Translations under genes and position numbers: made by a program
Part shown: one piece after another, positions 1 through 6,527 of the stretch
How positions within the stretch are numbered: position 1 is the stretch's first letter
How the letters are laid out: each line of letters starts with the position of its first letter
Assembly (NCBI GenBank): GCA_017458885.1
Contig: JAFSZQ010000052.1
Coordinates: 1 to 7,529, forward strand
DNA: 7,529 nucleotides
From: Oscillospiraceae bacterium
Lineage (GTDB): Bacteria > Bacillota > Clostridia > Oscillospirales > Oscillospiraceae
Reading direction: 5' to 3'
Notes under the pieces: generated by a model
The model's input: the letters and a program-made list of their open reading frames with translations, nothing else
Databases searched by the model: none
Told to the model about the DNA's origin: nothing

Positions 1-1
1 C

Positions 2-3000
2 GTGACGGATCGCGGGCGCTCGCTGCTGGTCTCCGCCGCCGCCGGCTCCGGCAAGACGAAGGTGCTCGTCGAGCGGCTGTTCTCCTATGTGGAAAACGAG
101 GGCGCGAACCTCGACGACTTCCTCATCATCACCTACACCCGCGCCGCCGCCGCCGAGCTGCGCGGCAAGATCGCGTCCGCGCTCTCCGAGCGGCTGCAAG
201 CCGATCCGGCGAACGCGCATCTCCAGCGCCAGCTCCTGCGCGTCTACCGCGCGGACATCAAGACCGTGGACGCGTTCTGCACGGCGCTGCTGCGCGAGAA
301 TTGCCACTTGCTTGGCGAGGACGAGCGGCATCGGACGCTCCGCCCCGATTTCCGCGTGCTGGACGAGCAGGACGCGGCGGTCTTGCGCGCCCGCGTGTTG
401 GCGCGGGTGCTGGACGGTTTCTATGAAGGGCTTGCGCCGAACGACGGCGGCACGCTGCTCGCCGACACCCTCGGCGCGGGGCGCGACGACCGCGCGCTTG
501 CGGCGCTGGTGGAGGAGCTGTTCAACAAAGTACAGGCGCAGCCGTACCCCGAGCGCTGGCTCGCGGAGCAGGCGGCGCGCTGGGAGCGCGTGCCGGAGCG
601 CATCGACGACACGGTGTACGGCAAGCTGCTTTTGCGCGACCTGCGTGGAAAGGCGCTGCACTTTGCATCGCTGCTCTCGCGCGGCGCGGAGGAGATGGCG
701 GGCGACGAGAAGTTGTCTGCGAGCTACGCGCCGGACTTCGGCTCCGCGGCGGGGATGCTTGCCGCGCTCGCGGAGGCGGCGGAGCGCGGCTGGGACGATG
801 CGCGCGCGCATTTGACCGCGTTCCCGCGGCTCACCGCCGCGCGGGGCGTGGAGGACGCGGCGCTGAAAGACCGCATGAAGCGGCTCTGGGACAATGCCAA
901 GGCGTCTTTTGCGAAGCTCGGCGGCTGGTTCGCCGCGTCCGCGTCGGAGGCGGCGGACGACCTGCGCGCCGTGGCGCCCGCGATGCTCGCGCTGCTGCGG
1001 CTGACGGCGGACTTTTTACGCGCATACCAAGCGGAAAAATGGCGGCGGAACGCCGCCGACTTCTCCGATCAGGAGCATCTGGCGATCCGGCTGCTCGTGG
1101 GCGCGGACGGCGAGCCGACGGAGCTCGCGAAGACCGTCGCCGCGCGCTACCGCGAGGTCATGGTGGACGAGTATCAGGACGCGAACGAGGTGCAGAACCG
1201 CGTCTTCGAGGCGGTCTCCCGCGAGGGGAAGAACCTCTTCACCGTCGGCGACGTGAAGCAGAGCATCTACCGCTTCCGCCTCGCCGACCCGACCATCTTC
1301 CTCGACCGCTACAACGTCTACCCCCATGCCGCCGACGCGGCGGAGGGCGAGCGGGCGAAGCTCATTTTGTCGCGCAACTTCCGCTCGCGGCGCGAGGTGC
1401 TGGACGCGGCGAACTTCGTGTTCGCGAACGTCCTCTCCGTCGAGATGGGCGAGCTGGATTACGGCGCGGACGAGGCGCTGTACCTCGGCGCGGCGTACCC
1501 CGCGGGCCCCGACTGCCGGACGGAGTTCCACCTGCTGAACGCGGACGGCGGCGTCCGCGCGAGCGAGGCGGAGGCGGCGTTCGTCGCGGACTACATACGC
1601 AAGCTGCTGGATAGCGGCTTTCCCGTCACCGACGGCGAGACGCGGCAGCTCCGCCCCGCGCGCGCGGAGGACATTGTGATCCTGATGAGATCACCGCGGG
1701 CGCGGCTCGCGGCGTACCGCCGCGCGCTGGAGACGCGGGGGCTCGCCGTCTCCGCCGAAGCGGGGGAGGACTTTTTCGCGTCCGTCGAGGTCGCGGCGGT
1801 GTTCGCGCTGCTGGAGGTGCTGGACAACCCGCGTCAGGACGTGCCGCTGATTGCGGCGCTGCGTTCGCCGCTGTTCGGCTTCACCGCCGACGAGCTGGCG
1901 CTGCTGCGCGGCGCGGCGCCCGACGGCGATTTTTACGACGCGCTGTGCGCGAGCGAGAGCGAAAAGGCGAGGGACTTCCTCGCGACCCTCCGCGCGCTGC
2001 GCGAGGCGGCGGGGACGATGAGCGTGCGGCGGCTGCTCGCGCGCGTATACGACGAGCGGAACGTCCTCGGCGTCTTCGGCGCGATGAACGACGCGCGCGC
2101 GCGCAGAGAAAACCTGCTCGCGCTGCTCGCGCTCGCGGAGCGGTTCGAGGGCGCGGGCTACCGAGGGCTGTTCGCGTTCGTCTCGCACCTGCGCGACCTG
2201 CGCGCGAGCGGGGAGTTCGCGCCGCCCAGGGCGGCGCAGGGCGCGGCGGGCGTGCGCGTCATGAGCATCCACGCCGCGAAGGGGCTGGAGTTCCCCGTCG
2301 TCATCCTTGCCGACCTCGCCAAGAAGTTCAACAACATGGACTTCACCGCCTCCGTGCTGACGCACCCGAAGTACGGCGCCGCGCCCGAGCGCGTGGATAC
2401 GGCGCGGCGCATCCGCTATCCGACGGCGGCGCGTCAGGCGGTCGAGCGCGCGCTCCGCCGCGAGGCGAAGGCGGAGGAGCTGCGGCTGCTCTACGTCGCG
2501 ATGACCCGCGCGAAGGAAAAGCTCGTGCTCGTGCACACGCAGGCGAACGCCGCGAAGCGCGTCGGCGACCTGCTTGCCGTCGCGTCCTGCCCCGCACTGC
2601 CGGAGACGGTGGACGAGGGCAAGTGCCTCGGCGACTGGGTGCTGCTGCCGCTGCTGTGCCGACCGGAGGCGGAACCCTTACGCACGCTCGCGGGATTTGA
2701 CGCGCCCCATCTCGTCGCAACCGGCGACGCGCCGTGGCGCGTTGCCGTCCACGACGCGGACGGGACGGACGAGGCGGAAATATCCGACAAGGAGATAACC
2801 TTTACAGAGAAAAACGACGAGGGCTTGACGCCGGATATGGACGCGCTGCGCTGGGTCTATCCCCACGCGGCGGCGACGGAGTTGAGCGCGAAGCTGACGG
2901 CGACCCAGCTCAAGGGCCGCGCGGCGGACGCGGAGATCGCGGAGCAGGCGAAGCTCCCGCCAAGGCTGCGAAGTTTAGCCGCGCCGCGTTTCCTCGCGGG

Positions 3001-3532
3001 CAAAACGCCGCTGCGCGGCGCGGAGCGCGGCACGGCGATCCATTTGGTGATGGAGCATCTCGATCTCGACTGCGCGCCCACGCCGGAGGCGGTGCGCGCG
3101 CAGATCGACGCGATGCGCGACAAGCGGCTGCTGACGCCGGAGCAGGCGGAGGCGGCGGACGAGCGCGTCATCGCGCGGTTCCTGCAAAGCCCCGTCGCGG
3201 CGCGCATCCGCGCGAGCGGGCAGGTCGAGCGTGAGTACCGATTTTCATTACTCGTGCGCGCGCAAAATTACGACGCGCGCGCCGACGCGGACGACCAGAT
3301 CCTTTTGCAGGGCGTGGTGGACTGCTTCTTCGTCGAGGACGGCGAGGTCGTGGTGCTCGACTTCAAGACGGATCGCATCACGCGAGCGGAGACCCGCGCG
3401 CGCGCAGAGCATTACAAGCCGCAGCTCGACGCCTACGCCGCCGCGCTCGCGCGTATTCTGGGGATGCGCGTCAAGGAAACGCTGCTCTATTTCTTTGCGA
3501 CGGGGGAGGAATATCCATGGCGCTCTATGTGA
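2..3532 (+). CDS. addA: ATP-dependent helicase/nuclease subunit A (AddA), 5' partial
   Basis: AddA is the UvrD-like (SF1A) helicase and nuclease subunit of AddAB. With AddB it unwinds and resects double-strand DNA ends and prepares 3' tails for RecA. Residues are counted from the GTG at base 2. Walker A AGSGKT is at 14-19, motif Ia TYTRAAAAELRGKI at 44-57, Walker B VMVDEYQDAN about 386-395, motif III GDVKQSIYRFR about 416-426, motif V with SIHAAKGLEFP about 755-765, and motif VI LLYVAMTRAKEK about 829-840. The C-terminal RecB-like nuclease is intact: His1014 (GTAIH), Asp1107 (GVVD), Asp1120 and Lys1122 (LDFKTD), then YKPQLDAY at 1138-1145. The GTG is probably an internal Val codon, because AddA normally has a Q-motif segment before Walker A; perhaps 10-30 residues lie outside the window. 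The remaining 1176 residues fit a family of about 1150-1250. Residues 924-945 form an A-rich, charged linker. The stop TGA overlaps the next gene. RecB or UvrD is less likely given the motif wording and the nuclease form. Confidence 0.96.
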   Translation: MTDRGRSLLVSAAAGSGKTKVLVERLFSYVENEGANLDDFLIITYTRAAAAELRGKIASALSERLQADPANAHLQRQLLRVYRADIKTVDAFCTALLRENCHLLGEDERHRTLRPDFRVLDEQDAAVLRARVLARVLDGFYEGLAPNDGGTLLADTLGAGRDDRALAALVEELFNKVQAQPYPERWLAEQAARWERVPERIDDTVYGKLLLRDLRGKALHFASLLSRGAEEMAGDEKLSASYAPDFGSAAGMLAALAEAAERGWDDARAHLTAFPRLTAARGVEDAALKDRMKRLWDNAKASFAKLGGWFAASASEAADDLRAVAPAMLALLRLTADFLRAYQAEKWRRNAADFSDQEHLAIRLLVGADGEPTELAKTVAARYREVMVDEYQDANEVQNRVFEAVSREGKNLFTVGDVKQSIYRFRLADPTIFLDRYNVYPHAADAAEGERAKLILSRNFRSRREVLDAANFVFANVLSVEMGELDYGADEALYLGAAYPAGPDCRTEFHLLNADGGVRASEAEAAFVADYIRKLLDSGFPVTDGETRQLRPARAEDIVILMRSPRARLAAYRRALETRGLAVSAEAGEDFFASVEVAAVFALLEVLDNPRQDVPLIAALRSPLFGFTADELALLRGAAPDGDFYDALCASESEKARDFLATLRALREAAGTMSVRRLLARVYDERNVLGVFGAMNDARARRENLLALLALAERFEGAGYRGLFAFVSHLRDLRASGEFAPPRAAQGAAGVRVMSIHAAKGLEFPVVILADLAKKFNNMDFTASVLTHPKYGAAPERVDTARRIRYPTAARQAVERALRREAKAEELRLLYVAMTRAKEKLVLVHTQANAAKRVGDLLAVASCPALPETVDEGKCLGDWVLLPLLCRPEAEPLRTLAGFDAPHLVATGDAPWRVAVHDADGTDEAEISDKEITFTEKNDEGLTPDMDALRWVYPHAAATELSAKLTATQLKGRAADAEIAEQAKLPPRLRSLAAPRFLAGKTPLRGAERGTAIHLVMEHLDLDCAPTPEAVRAQIDAMRDKRLLTPEQAEAADERVIARFLQSPVAARIRASGQVEREYRFSLLVRAQNYDARADADDQILLQGVVDCFFVEDGEVVVLDFKTDRITRAETRARAEHYKPQLDAYAAALARILGMRVKETLLYFFATGEEYPWRSM
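3502..3510 (+). promoter_or_regulatory. Ribosome binding site of the phosphoesterase gene, inside addA
   Basis: GGGGGAGGA lies six bases before the ATG at 3517 and within the last codons of addA. It fixes the start of the downstream gene. It also suggests translational coupling, since ribosomes finishing addA terminate 16 bases past this start codon. Confidence 0.8.
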
Positions 3533-4200
3533 TCGGCGATCTGCATCTGTCGCTGACGGGCGAAAAGCCGATGGACGTGTTCGGCGAGATGTGGGCGAAC
3601 CACGTCGCGCGCACGCAAGAAGCGTTCTCGCGGCTTCATGACGACGACGTGACCGTGCTCGCGGGCGACACGTCGTGGGGGATGTCGCTGGACAGCGCGC
3701 TGCCCGACTTTGCGTTCCTCGACGCGCTGCCGGGGAAGAAGCTGCTGCTCAAGGGCAACCACGACTACTGGTGGACGACGGCGTCGAAGATGAAGGCGTT
3801 TTTTGCCGCGCACGGCTTCACGACGCTTGATATTTTGCACAACAACTGCTTTTTCTACGGCGACTACGCCCTCTGCGGCACGCGCGGCTGGTTCTACGAG
3901 GAGGACGCCGCGCACGCCGATAAGCTGCTCGCGCGCGAGGCGCTGCGGCTCGAGGCGTCGCTGCGCGCGGCGGAGGGGCGGCGGATCCTGTGTTTTCTGC
4001 ACTACCCGCCCATCTATCAGGGCTATCAGTGCCCCGAGCTGCTGACGCTGCTCGACCGCTGGCACGTCGAACGCTGTTATTACGGGCATCTGCACGGCGC
4101 GACGCACAAGCGCGCGTTCGAGGGCAGGCGCGCGTTCACCGACTACGCGCTCGTCTCCGCGGACTATCTGGGCTTCGTCCCGAAAAAAATCTGCGATTAG
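3517..4200 (+). CDS. Calcineurin-like metallophosphoesterase (COG1768-like)
   Basis: This 227-residue protein is a predicted two-metal phosphohydrolase with no signal peptide or membrane segment, so it is probably cytoplasmic. All five family motifs are visible: GDLH (Asp8, His10), GDTSWG (Asp51), GNHDYWW (Asn81, His82, Asp83), FLHYPP (His162) and YGHLHG (His191, His193). These supply the usual metal ligands and the catalytic His. The stretch after the first motif (KPMDVFGEMWANH) and the ending (LVSADYLGFVPKKI) match my memory of the COG1768 'predicted phosphohydrolase' group. The complete length also fits. The substrate is unknown; nucleotide, nucleic acid and other phosphoester substrates are all possible. 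The ATG at 3517 follows a strong ribosome site and overlaps addA by 16 bases, so the two genes are probably co-transcribed. That makes a link to DNA metabolism possible, but this is inference only. The gene ends with TAG before an A+T-rich gap. Confidence 0.92.
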   Translation: MALYVIGDLHLSLTGEKPMDVFGEMWANHVARTQEAFSRLHDDDVTVLAGDTSWGMSLDSALPDFAFLDALPGKKLLLKGNHDYWWTTASKMKAFFAAHGFTTLDILHNNCFFYGDYALCGTRGWFYEEDAAHADKLLAREALRLEASLRAAEGRRILCFLHYPPIYQGYQCPELLTLLDRWHVERCYYGHLHGATHKRAFEGRRAFTDYALVSADYLGFVPKKICD

Positions 4201-4224
4201 GCGCGGGAAACGCGAAAATAAGGG

Positions 4225-4253
4225 TAGATTTTTCCGAAAGGATATGGTAAAAT
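4225..4253 (+). promoter_or_regulatory. Probable sigma-A type promoter for tig
   Basis: The 105-base gap before tig is far richer in A+T than its surroundings. It holds an extended -10 element TGGTAAAAT (4245-4253; hexamer TAAAAT at 4248-4253). A weak -35 candidate, TAGATT (4225-4230), lies 17 bases upstream. Transcription would start near 4260, giving a leader of about 46 bases. That leader contains two short overlapping dyads, TTTGC/GCAAA (4259-4273) and CAAAT/ATTTG (4270-4281), which may be chance. The -35 matches consensus poorly, so the call rests on the extended -10 and the local composition. Confidence 0.5.
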
Positions 4254-4289
4254 ACCGCTTTGCAATGAGCAAATTCATTTGTTCAAAAC

Positions 4290-4294
4290 GGAGG
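4290..4294 (+). promoter_or_regulatory. Ribosome binding site of tig
   Basis: GGAGG lies eleven bases before the ATG at 4306, followed by a second purine patch (AGGA, 4298-4301). It selects this ATG over the in-frame TTG at 4279. The TTG sits upstream of this ribosome site and would add nine residues not expected in the family. Confidence 0.75.
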
Positions 4295-4305
4295 AAAAGG
4301 AAAGC

Positions 4306-5820
4306 ATGACTGTCAAGAACGTAGAAAAGCTGGAGAAGAGCCGCGTTGCGCTCGAGATCGCCGTCGGCGCGGAGGAGTTCGAAGCCGCCGTCGCCAAGGC
4401 GTACGCCAAGACGCGCAGCCGGATCAGCGTCCCCGGCTTCCGCCCGGGCAAGGCGCCGCGCAAGATGATCGAGAAGCTGTACGGCGCGGGCGTCTTTTAC
4501 AGCGACGCCGTGGACGAGGCGTTTCCCGAGGCGTATACCAAGGCGGTCGAGAGCGAGAAGCTCCGCACCATCGGCTATCCCGAGGTCGAGCTCGTCGGCG
4601 ACGTGACGCAGGACGGCTTCACGTTCAAGGCGACCGTCGCCGTGTACCCCGAGGTCAAGCTCGGCAAGTACAAGGGCGTGAGCGCCGAGAAGGAGGAGGT
4701 CAAGGTCTCCGCCGAGGACGTGAACGAGCGCCTGGGCGAGATGGCGGAGCGCAACGCGCGCCTCGTCTCCGTCGAGCGCAAGGCGAAAAACGGCGACATC
4801 GCAGTCATCGACTTCGAGGGCTTTTTGGACGGCAAACCGTTCGACGGCGGCAAGGGCGAGGGGCACGAGCTGACGCTCGGCTCCGGCAGCTTCATCCCGG
4901 GCTTTGAGGAGCAGGTCGTCGGCATGAAGGCGGGCGAGGAGAAGGACATTGACGTCACCTTCCCCGCGGACTACCACGCAAGCGAGCTCGCAGGCAAGGC
5001 GGCCGTCTTCCATGTCAAGTGCAATGAAGTCAAGTTCAAGGAGCTGCCCAAGCTCGACGATGAGTTCGCCAAGGACGTCTCCGAGTTCGACACCATCAAG
5101 GACCTGAAGGCGGACGTCAAGAAGCAGATCGCCGCGGAGCGCCAGCGGGCGGTGGACGTCGCGTTCGAGAACGCGCTGCTTGAGAAGGTCGCGGACAGCG
5201 TCAAGGCGGACATCCCCGAGATCCTGATCGAGGAGCAGTGCCGCCGCTTCCTCGACGAGTTCAAGTCCCGCCTCGCCGCGCAGGGCATCCCCTACGAGCA
5301 GTACGCCAAGATGGCGGGCATGGATGAGGCGAAGTTCCTCGCCGACGGGCGCGAGCCGGCGATCAAGCAGGTCAAGATGGACCTCGCCATCGCGAAGATC
5401 ATTGAGCTGGAGAAGCTCGAGGCGACGGACGAGGACGTCGAGGCGGAGTACAAGCGCATCGCGGACGGCTACGGCATTGACGTCGAGAACGTCAAGCAGT
5501 ACATCAGCGAGGCGGAGATCCGCTCCTCCGCGCTCAACGCGAAGGCGGTCGCCGTCGTGACGGAGAGCGCCAAGGCGGAGAAGAAGGGCGCGGCGAAGAA
5601 GGAGGAGCAGGCGGAGGCGCCCGCCGAGGAGAAGAAGCCTGCCGCCAAGAAGCCCGCCGCGAAGAAGACGGCGGAGAAGAAGGCCGAGGATAAGGCGGAA
5701 AAGCCCGCCGCCAAGAAAGCGGCGGCGAAGAAACCGGCGGACAAGGCGGCGGAGCCGGCGGAGAAAAAGCCCGCCGCGAAGAAGCCCGCCGCGAAAAAGC
5801 CGGCAAAAAAGGCTGAATAA
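4306..5820 (+). CDS. tig: Trigger factor (ribosome-associated chaperone) with a Lys/Ala/Pro-rich C-terminal tail
   Basis: Trigger factor docks at the ribosomal exit tunnel, shields nascent chains, and has a peptidyl-prolyl isomerase domain. The N-terminal ribosome-binding domain (about 1-115) contains the signature GFRPGKAP at 44-51. An FKBP-type domain spans about 155-245 and includes [31 protein letters not shown] and VTFPADYH. The helical substrate-binding domain runs about 250-420. The total of 504 residues exceeds the usual figure of about 430. The excess is an 84-residue low-complexity tail (421-504) with 28 Lys, 29 Ala, 12 Glu and 9 Pro, including five PAAKK units. The ATG is chosen over an upstream in-frame TTG because GGAGG lies between them. 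A promoter just upstream suggests its own transcription unit, perhaps reading on into clpP and clpX. The chaperone call is secure; the role of the tail is unknown. Confidence 0.97.
   Translation: MTVKNVEKLEKSRVALEIAVGAEEFEAAVAKAYAKTRSRISVPGFRPGKAPRKMIEKLYGAGVFYSDAVDEAFPEAYTKAVESEKLRTIGYPEVELVGDVTQDGFTFKATVAVYPEVKLGKYKGVSAEKEEVKVSAEDVNERLGEMAERNARLVSVERKAKNGDIAVIDFEGFLDGKPFDGGKGEGHELTLGSGSFIPGFEEQVVGMKAGEEKDIDVTFPADYHASELAGKAAVFHVKCNEVKFKELPKLDDEFAKDVSEFDTIKDLKADVKKQIAAERQRAVDVAFENALLEKVADSVKADIPEILIEEQCRRFLDEFKSRLAAQGIPYEQYAKMAGMDEAKFLADGREPAIKQVKMDLAIAKIIELEKLEATDEDVEAEYKRIADGYGIDVENVKQYISEAEIRSSALNAKAVAVVTESAKAEKKGAAKKEEQAEAPAEEKKPAAKKPAAKKTAEKKAEDKAEKPAAKKAAAKKPADKAAEPAEKKPAAKKPAAKKPAKKAE
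5566..5817 (+). repeat. Low-complexity coding repeat, PAAKK-type, at the 3' end of tig
   Basis: This purine-rich stretch encodes the tail of trigger factor. PAAKK occurs at residues 445-449, 450-454, 467-471, 489-493 and 494-498, with related AAAKK at 472-476 and PAKK at 499-502. Copies differ at synonymous positions (for example CCC GCC GCG AAG AAG against CCC GCC GCC AAG AAA), so they are not fresh exact duplications. The frame stays open through to the TAA. Confidence 0.85.
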
Positions 5821-5833
5821 CGCACGTTCCGGC

Positions 5834-5839
5834 TATACT
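5834..5839 (+). promoter_or_regulatory. Possible -10 box (TATACT) before clpP
   Basis: TATACT matches the -10 consensus at five of six positions and lies just after the tig stop codon. No good -35 is present at 16-18 bases upstream and there is no extended TG. If it is used, transcription would begin near 5846, inside the left arm of the hairpin that follows. The initiating transcript would then lack the first bases of that stem. Tentative. Confidence 0.28.
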
Positions 5840-5842
5840 ATA

Positions 5843-5876
5843 CGAACGACCACAAACGGTGATTTGTGGTTGTTCG
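5843..5876 (+). other. Long hairpin / inverted repeat between tig and clpP
   Basis: The arms 5843-5856 and 5863-5876 pair over 14 positions, thirteen Watson-Crick and one G-U (5848/5871), around a six-base loop (5857-5862). Three further pairs (5839-5841 with 5878-5880) follow a single mismatch. No U-tract follows the stem (the next bases are CATACC), so it is not a classical intrinsic terminator. It may be an RNA processing or stability element, an attenuator, or a DNA operator dyad controlling clpP. The structure is plain; the function is unknown. Confidence 0.7.
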
Positions 5877-5905
5877 CATACCTACCCGCATTTTGGACAG
5901 ATCAC

Positions 5906-5911
5906 AGGAGG
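5906..5911 (+). promoter_or_regulatory. Ribosome binding site of clpP
   Basis: A consensus AGGAGG lies nine bases before the ATG at 5921. It rules out the in-frame upstream TTG at 5864, which falls in the right arm of the intergenic hairpin and would add residues unlike ClpP. Confidence 0.85.
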
Positions 5912-5920
5912 TATCCAATT

Positions 5921-6502
5921 ATGGCACTCGTCCCTTACGTCATCGAGCAGACCAACCGCGGCGAGCGGTCGTACGACATCTTCTCCCGCCTGCTGGAGGA
6001 TCGCATCATCTTCCTCGGCGAGGAGGTCAACTCCGCGACGGCGAGCCTGATCGTCGCGCAGATGCTGTTTCTGGAGGCGAAGGACCCCGACAAGGACATC
6101 CAGTTCTACATCAACTCCCCCGGCGGCAGCGTCACCGACGGCTTCGCCATCTATGACACGATGCAGTATATCAAGTGCGACGTGTCCACCATCTGCGTCG
6201 GCATGGCGGCGAGCATGGGCGCGTTCCTGCTCTCGGCGGGCGCGAAGGGCAAGCGCATCGCGCTGCCGAACGCCGAGATCATGATCCACCAGCCCCTCGG
6301 CGGCTATCAGGGTCAGGCGACGGACATCGAGATACACGCCAAGCGTATGCTGGAGCTGAAGGAGAAGCTCACGCGCATCCTCGCGGACAACTGCGGCAAG
6401 GAGTACGACGTCGTCCGCGCCGACTGCGAGCGCGACAACTTCATGACCGCCGAGCAGGCGAAGGCGTACGGCTTGATCGACAAGGTGATCTACAAGCGTT
6501 GA
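5921..6502 (+). CDS. clpP: ATP-dependent Clp protease proteolytic subunit
   Basis: ClpP is the serine peptidase whose two stacked heptameric rings form a closed chamber. A AAA+ partner, here ClpX, threads unfolded proteins into it. The 193-residue product matches the usual length of about 195. The catalytic triad is complete and at canonical positions: Ser98 in GMAASMGA, His123 in MIHQPLGG, and Asp172 in CERDNF. The oxyanion-loop segment SPGGSV (66-71) and the start [25 protein letters not shown] are typical. No long propeptide is seen. The gene follows tig by 100 bases and precedes clpX by 25, the widespread tig-clpP-clpX order. I see no CtsR-type tandem heptad or CIRCE element upstream. It is probably transcribed from the tig promoter, a weak local one, or both. 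It appears fully functional. Confidence 0.98.
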   Translation: MALVPYVIEQTNRGERSYDIFSRLLEDRIIFLGEEVNSATASLIVAQMLFLEAKDPDKDIQFYINSPGGSVTDGFAIYDTMQYIKCDVSTICVGMAASMGAFLLSAGAKGKRIALPNAEIMIHQPLGGYQGQATDIEIHAKRMLELKEKLTRILADNCGKEYDVVRADCERDNFMTAEQAKAYGLIDKVIYKR

Positions 6503-6527
6503 CCGGAGGGGGAGAAAGGAAGAGCCG

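Noticed and set aside
2..4. GTG at base 2 as the true start of addA
   Set aside because: The N-terminal segment that normally precedes Walker A in AddA would be missing, and the gene runs up to the window edge, so this is more likely an internal Val codon.
1691..2536. A 281-codon minus-strand open frame inside addA
   Set aside because: It lies wholly opposite AddA helicase coding sequence, including motifs V and VI, and its product is an Arg-rich low-complexity string.
1..3532. AGCGG occurrences as Chi-like sites recognised by AddAB
   Set aside because: AGCGG is the B. subtilis Chi, but in such G+C-rich sequence the pentamer is common by chance, and no skew can be judged from one window.
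4202..4214. CGCG-GGAAA-CGCG hairpin just after the phosphoesterase stop as an intrinsic terminator
   Set aside because: The stem is only four base pairs and is followed by AAAATAAGGG rather than a run of T.
4185..4233. AAAAATCT (4185-4192) and AGATTTTT (4226-4233) as arms of a terminator after the phosphoesterase
   Set aside because: The eight-base arms are A+T-rich with a loop of over 30 bases and no following U-tract. The right arm also overlaps the proposed promoter. Too weak to call.
3487..5013. A 508-codon open frame on the minus strand spanning the end of addA, the phosphoesterase, the gap and the first half of tig
   Set aside because: It is antisense to three well-supported genes. 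Its translation is Arg/Leu/Val/Ala-rich with no recognisable domain. Long antisense frames are expected where third positions are almost always G or C.
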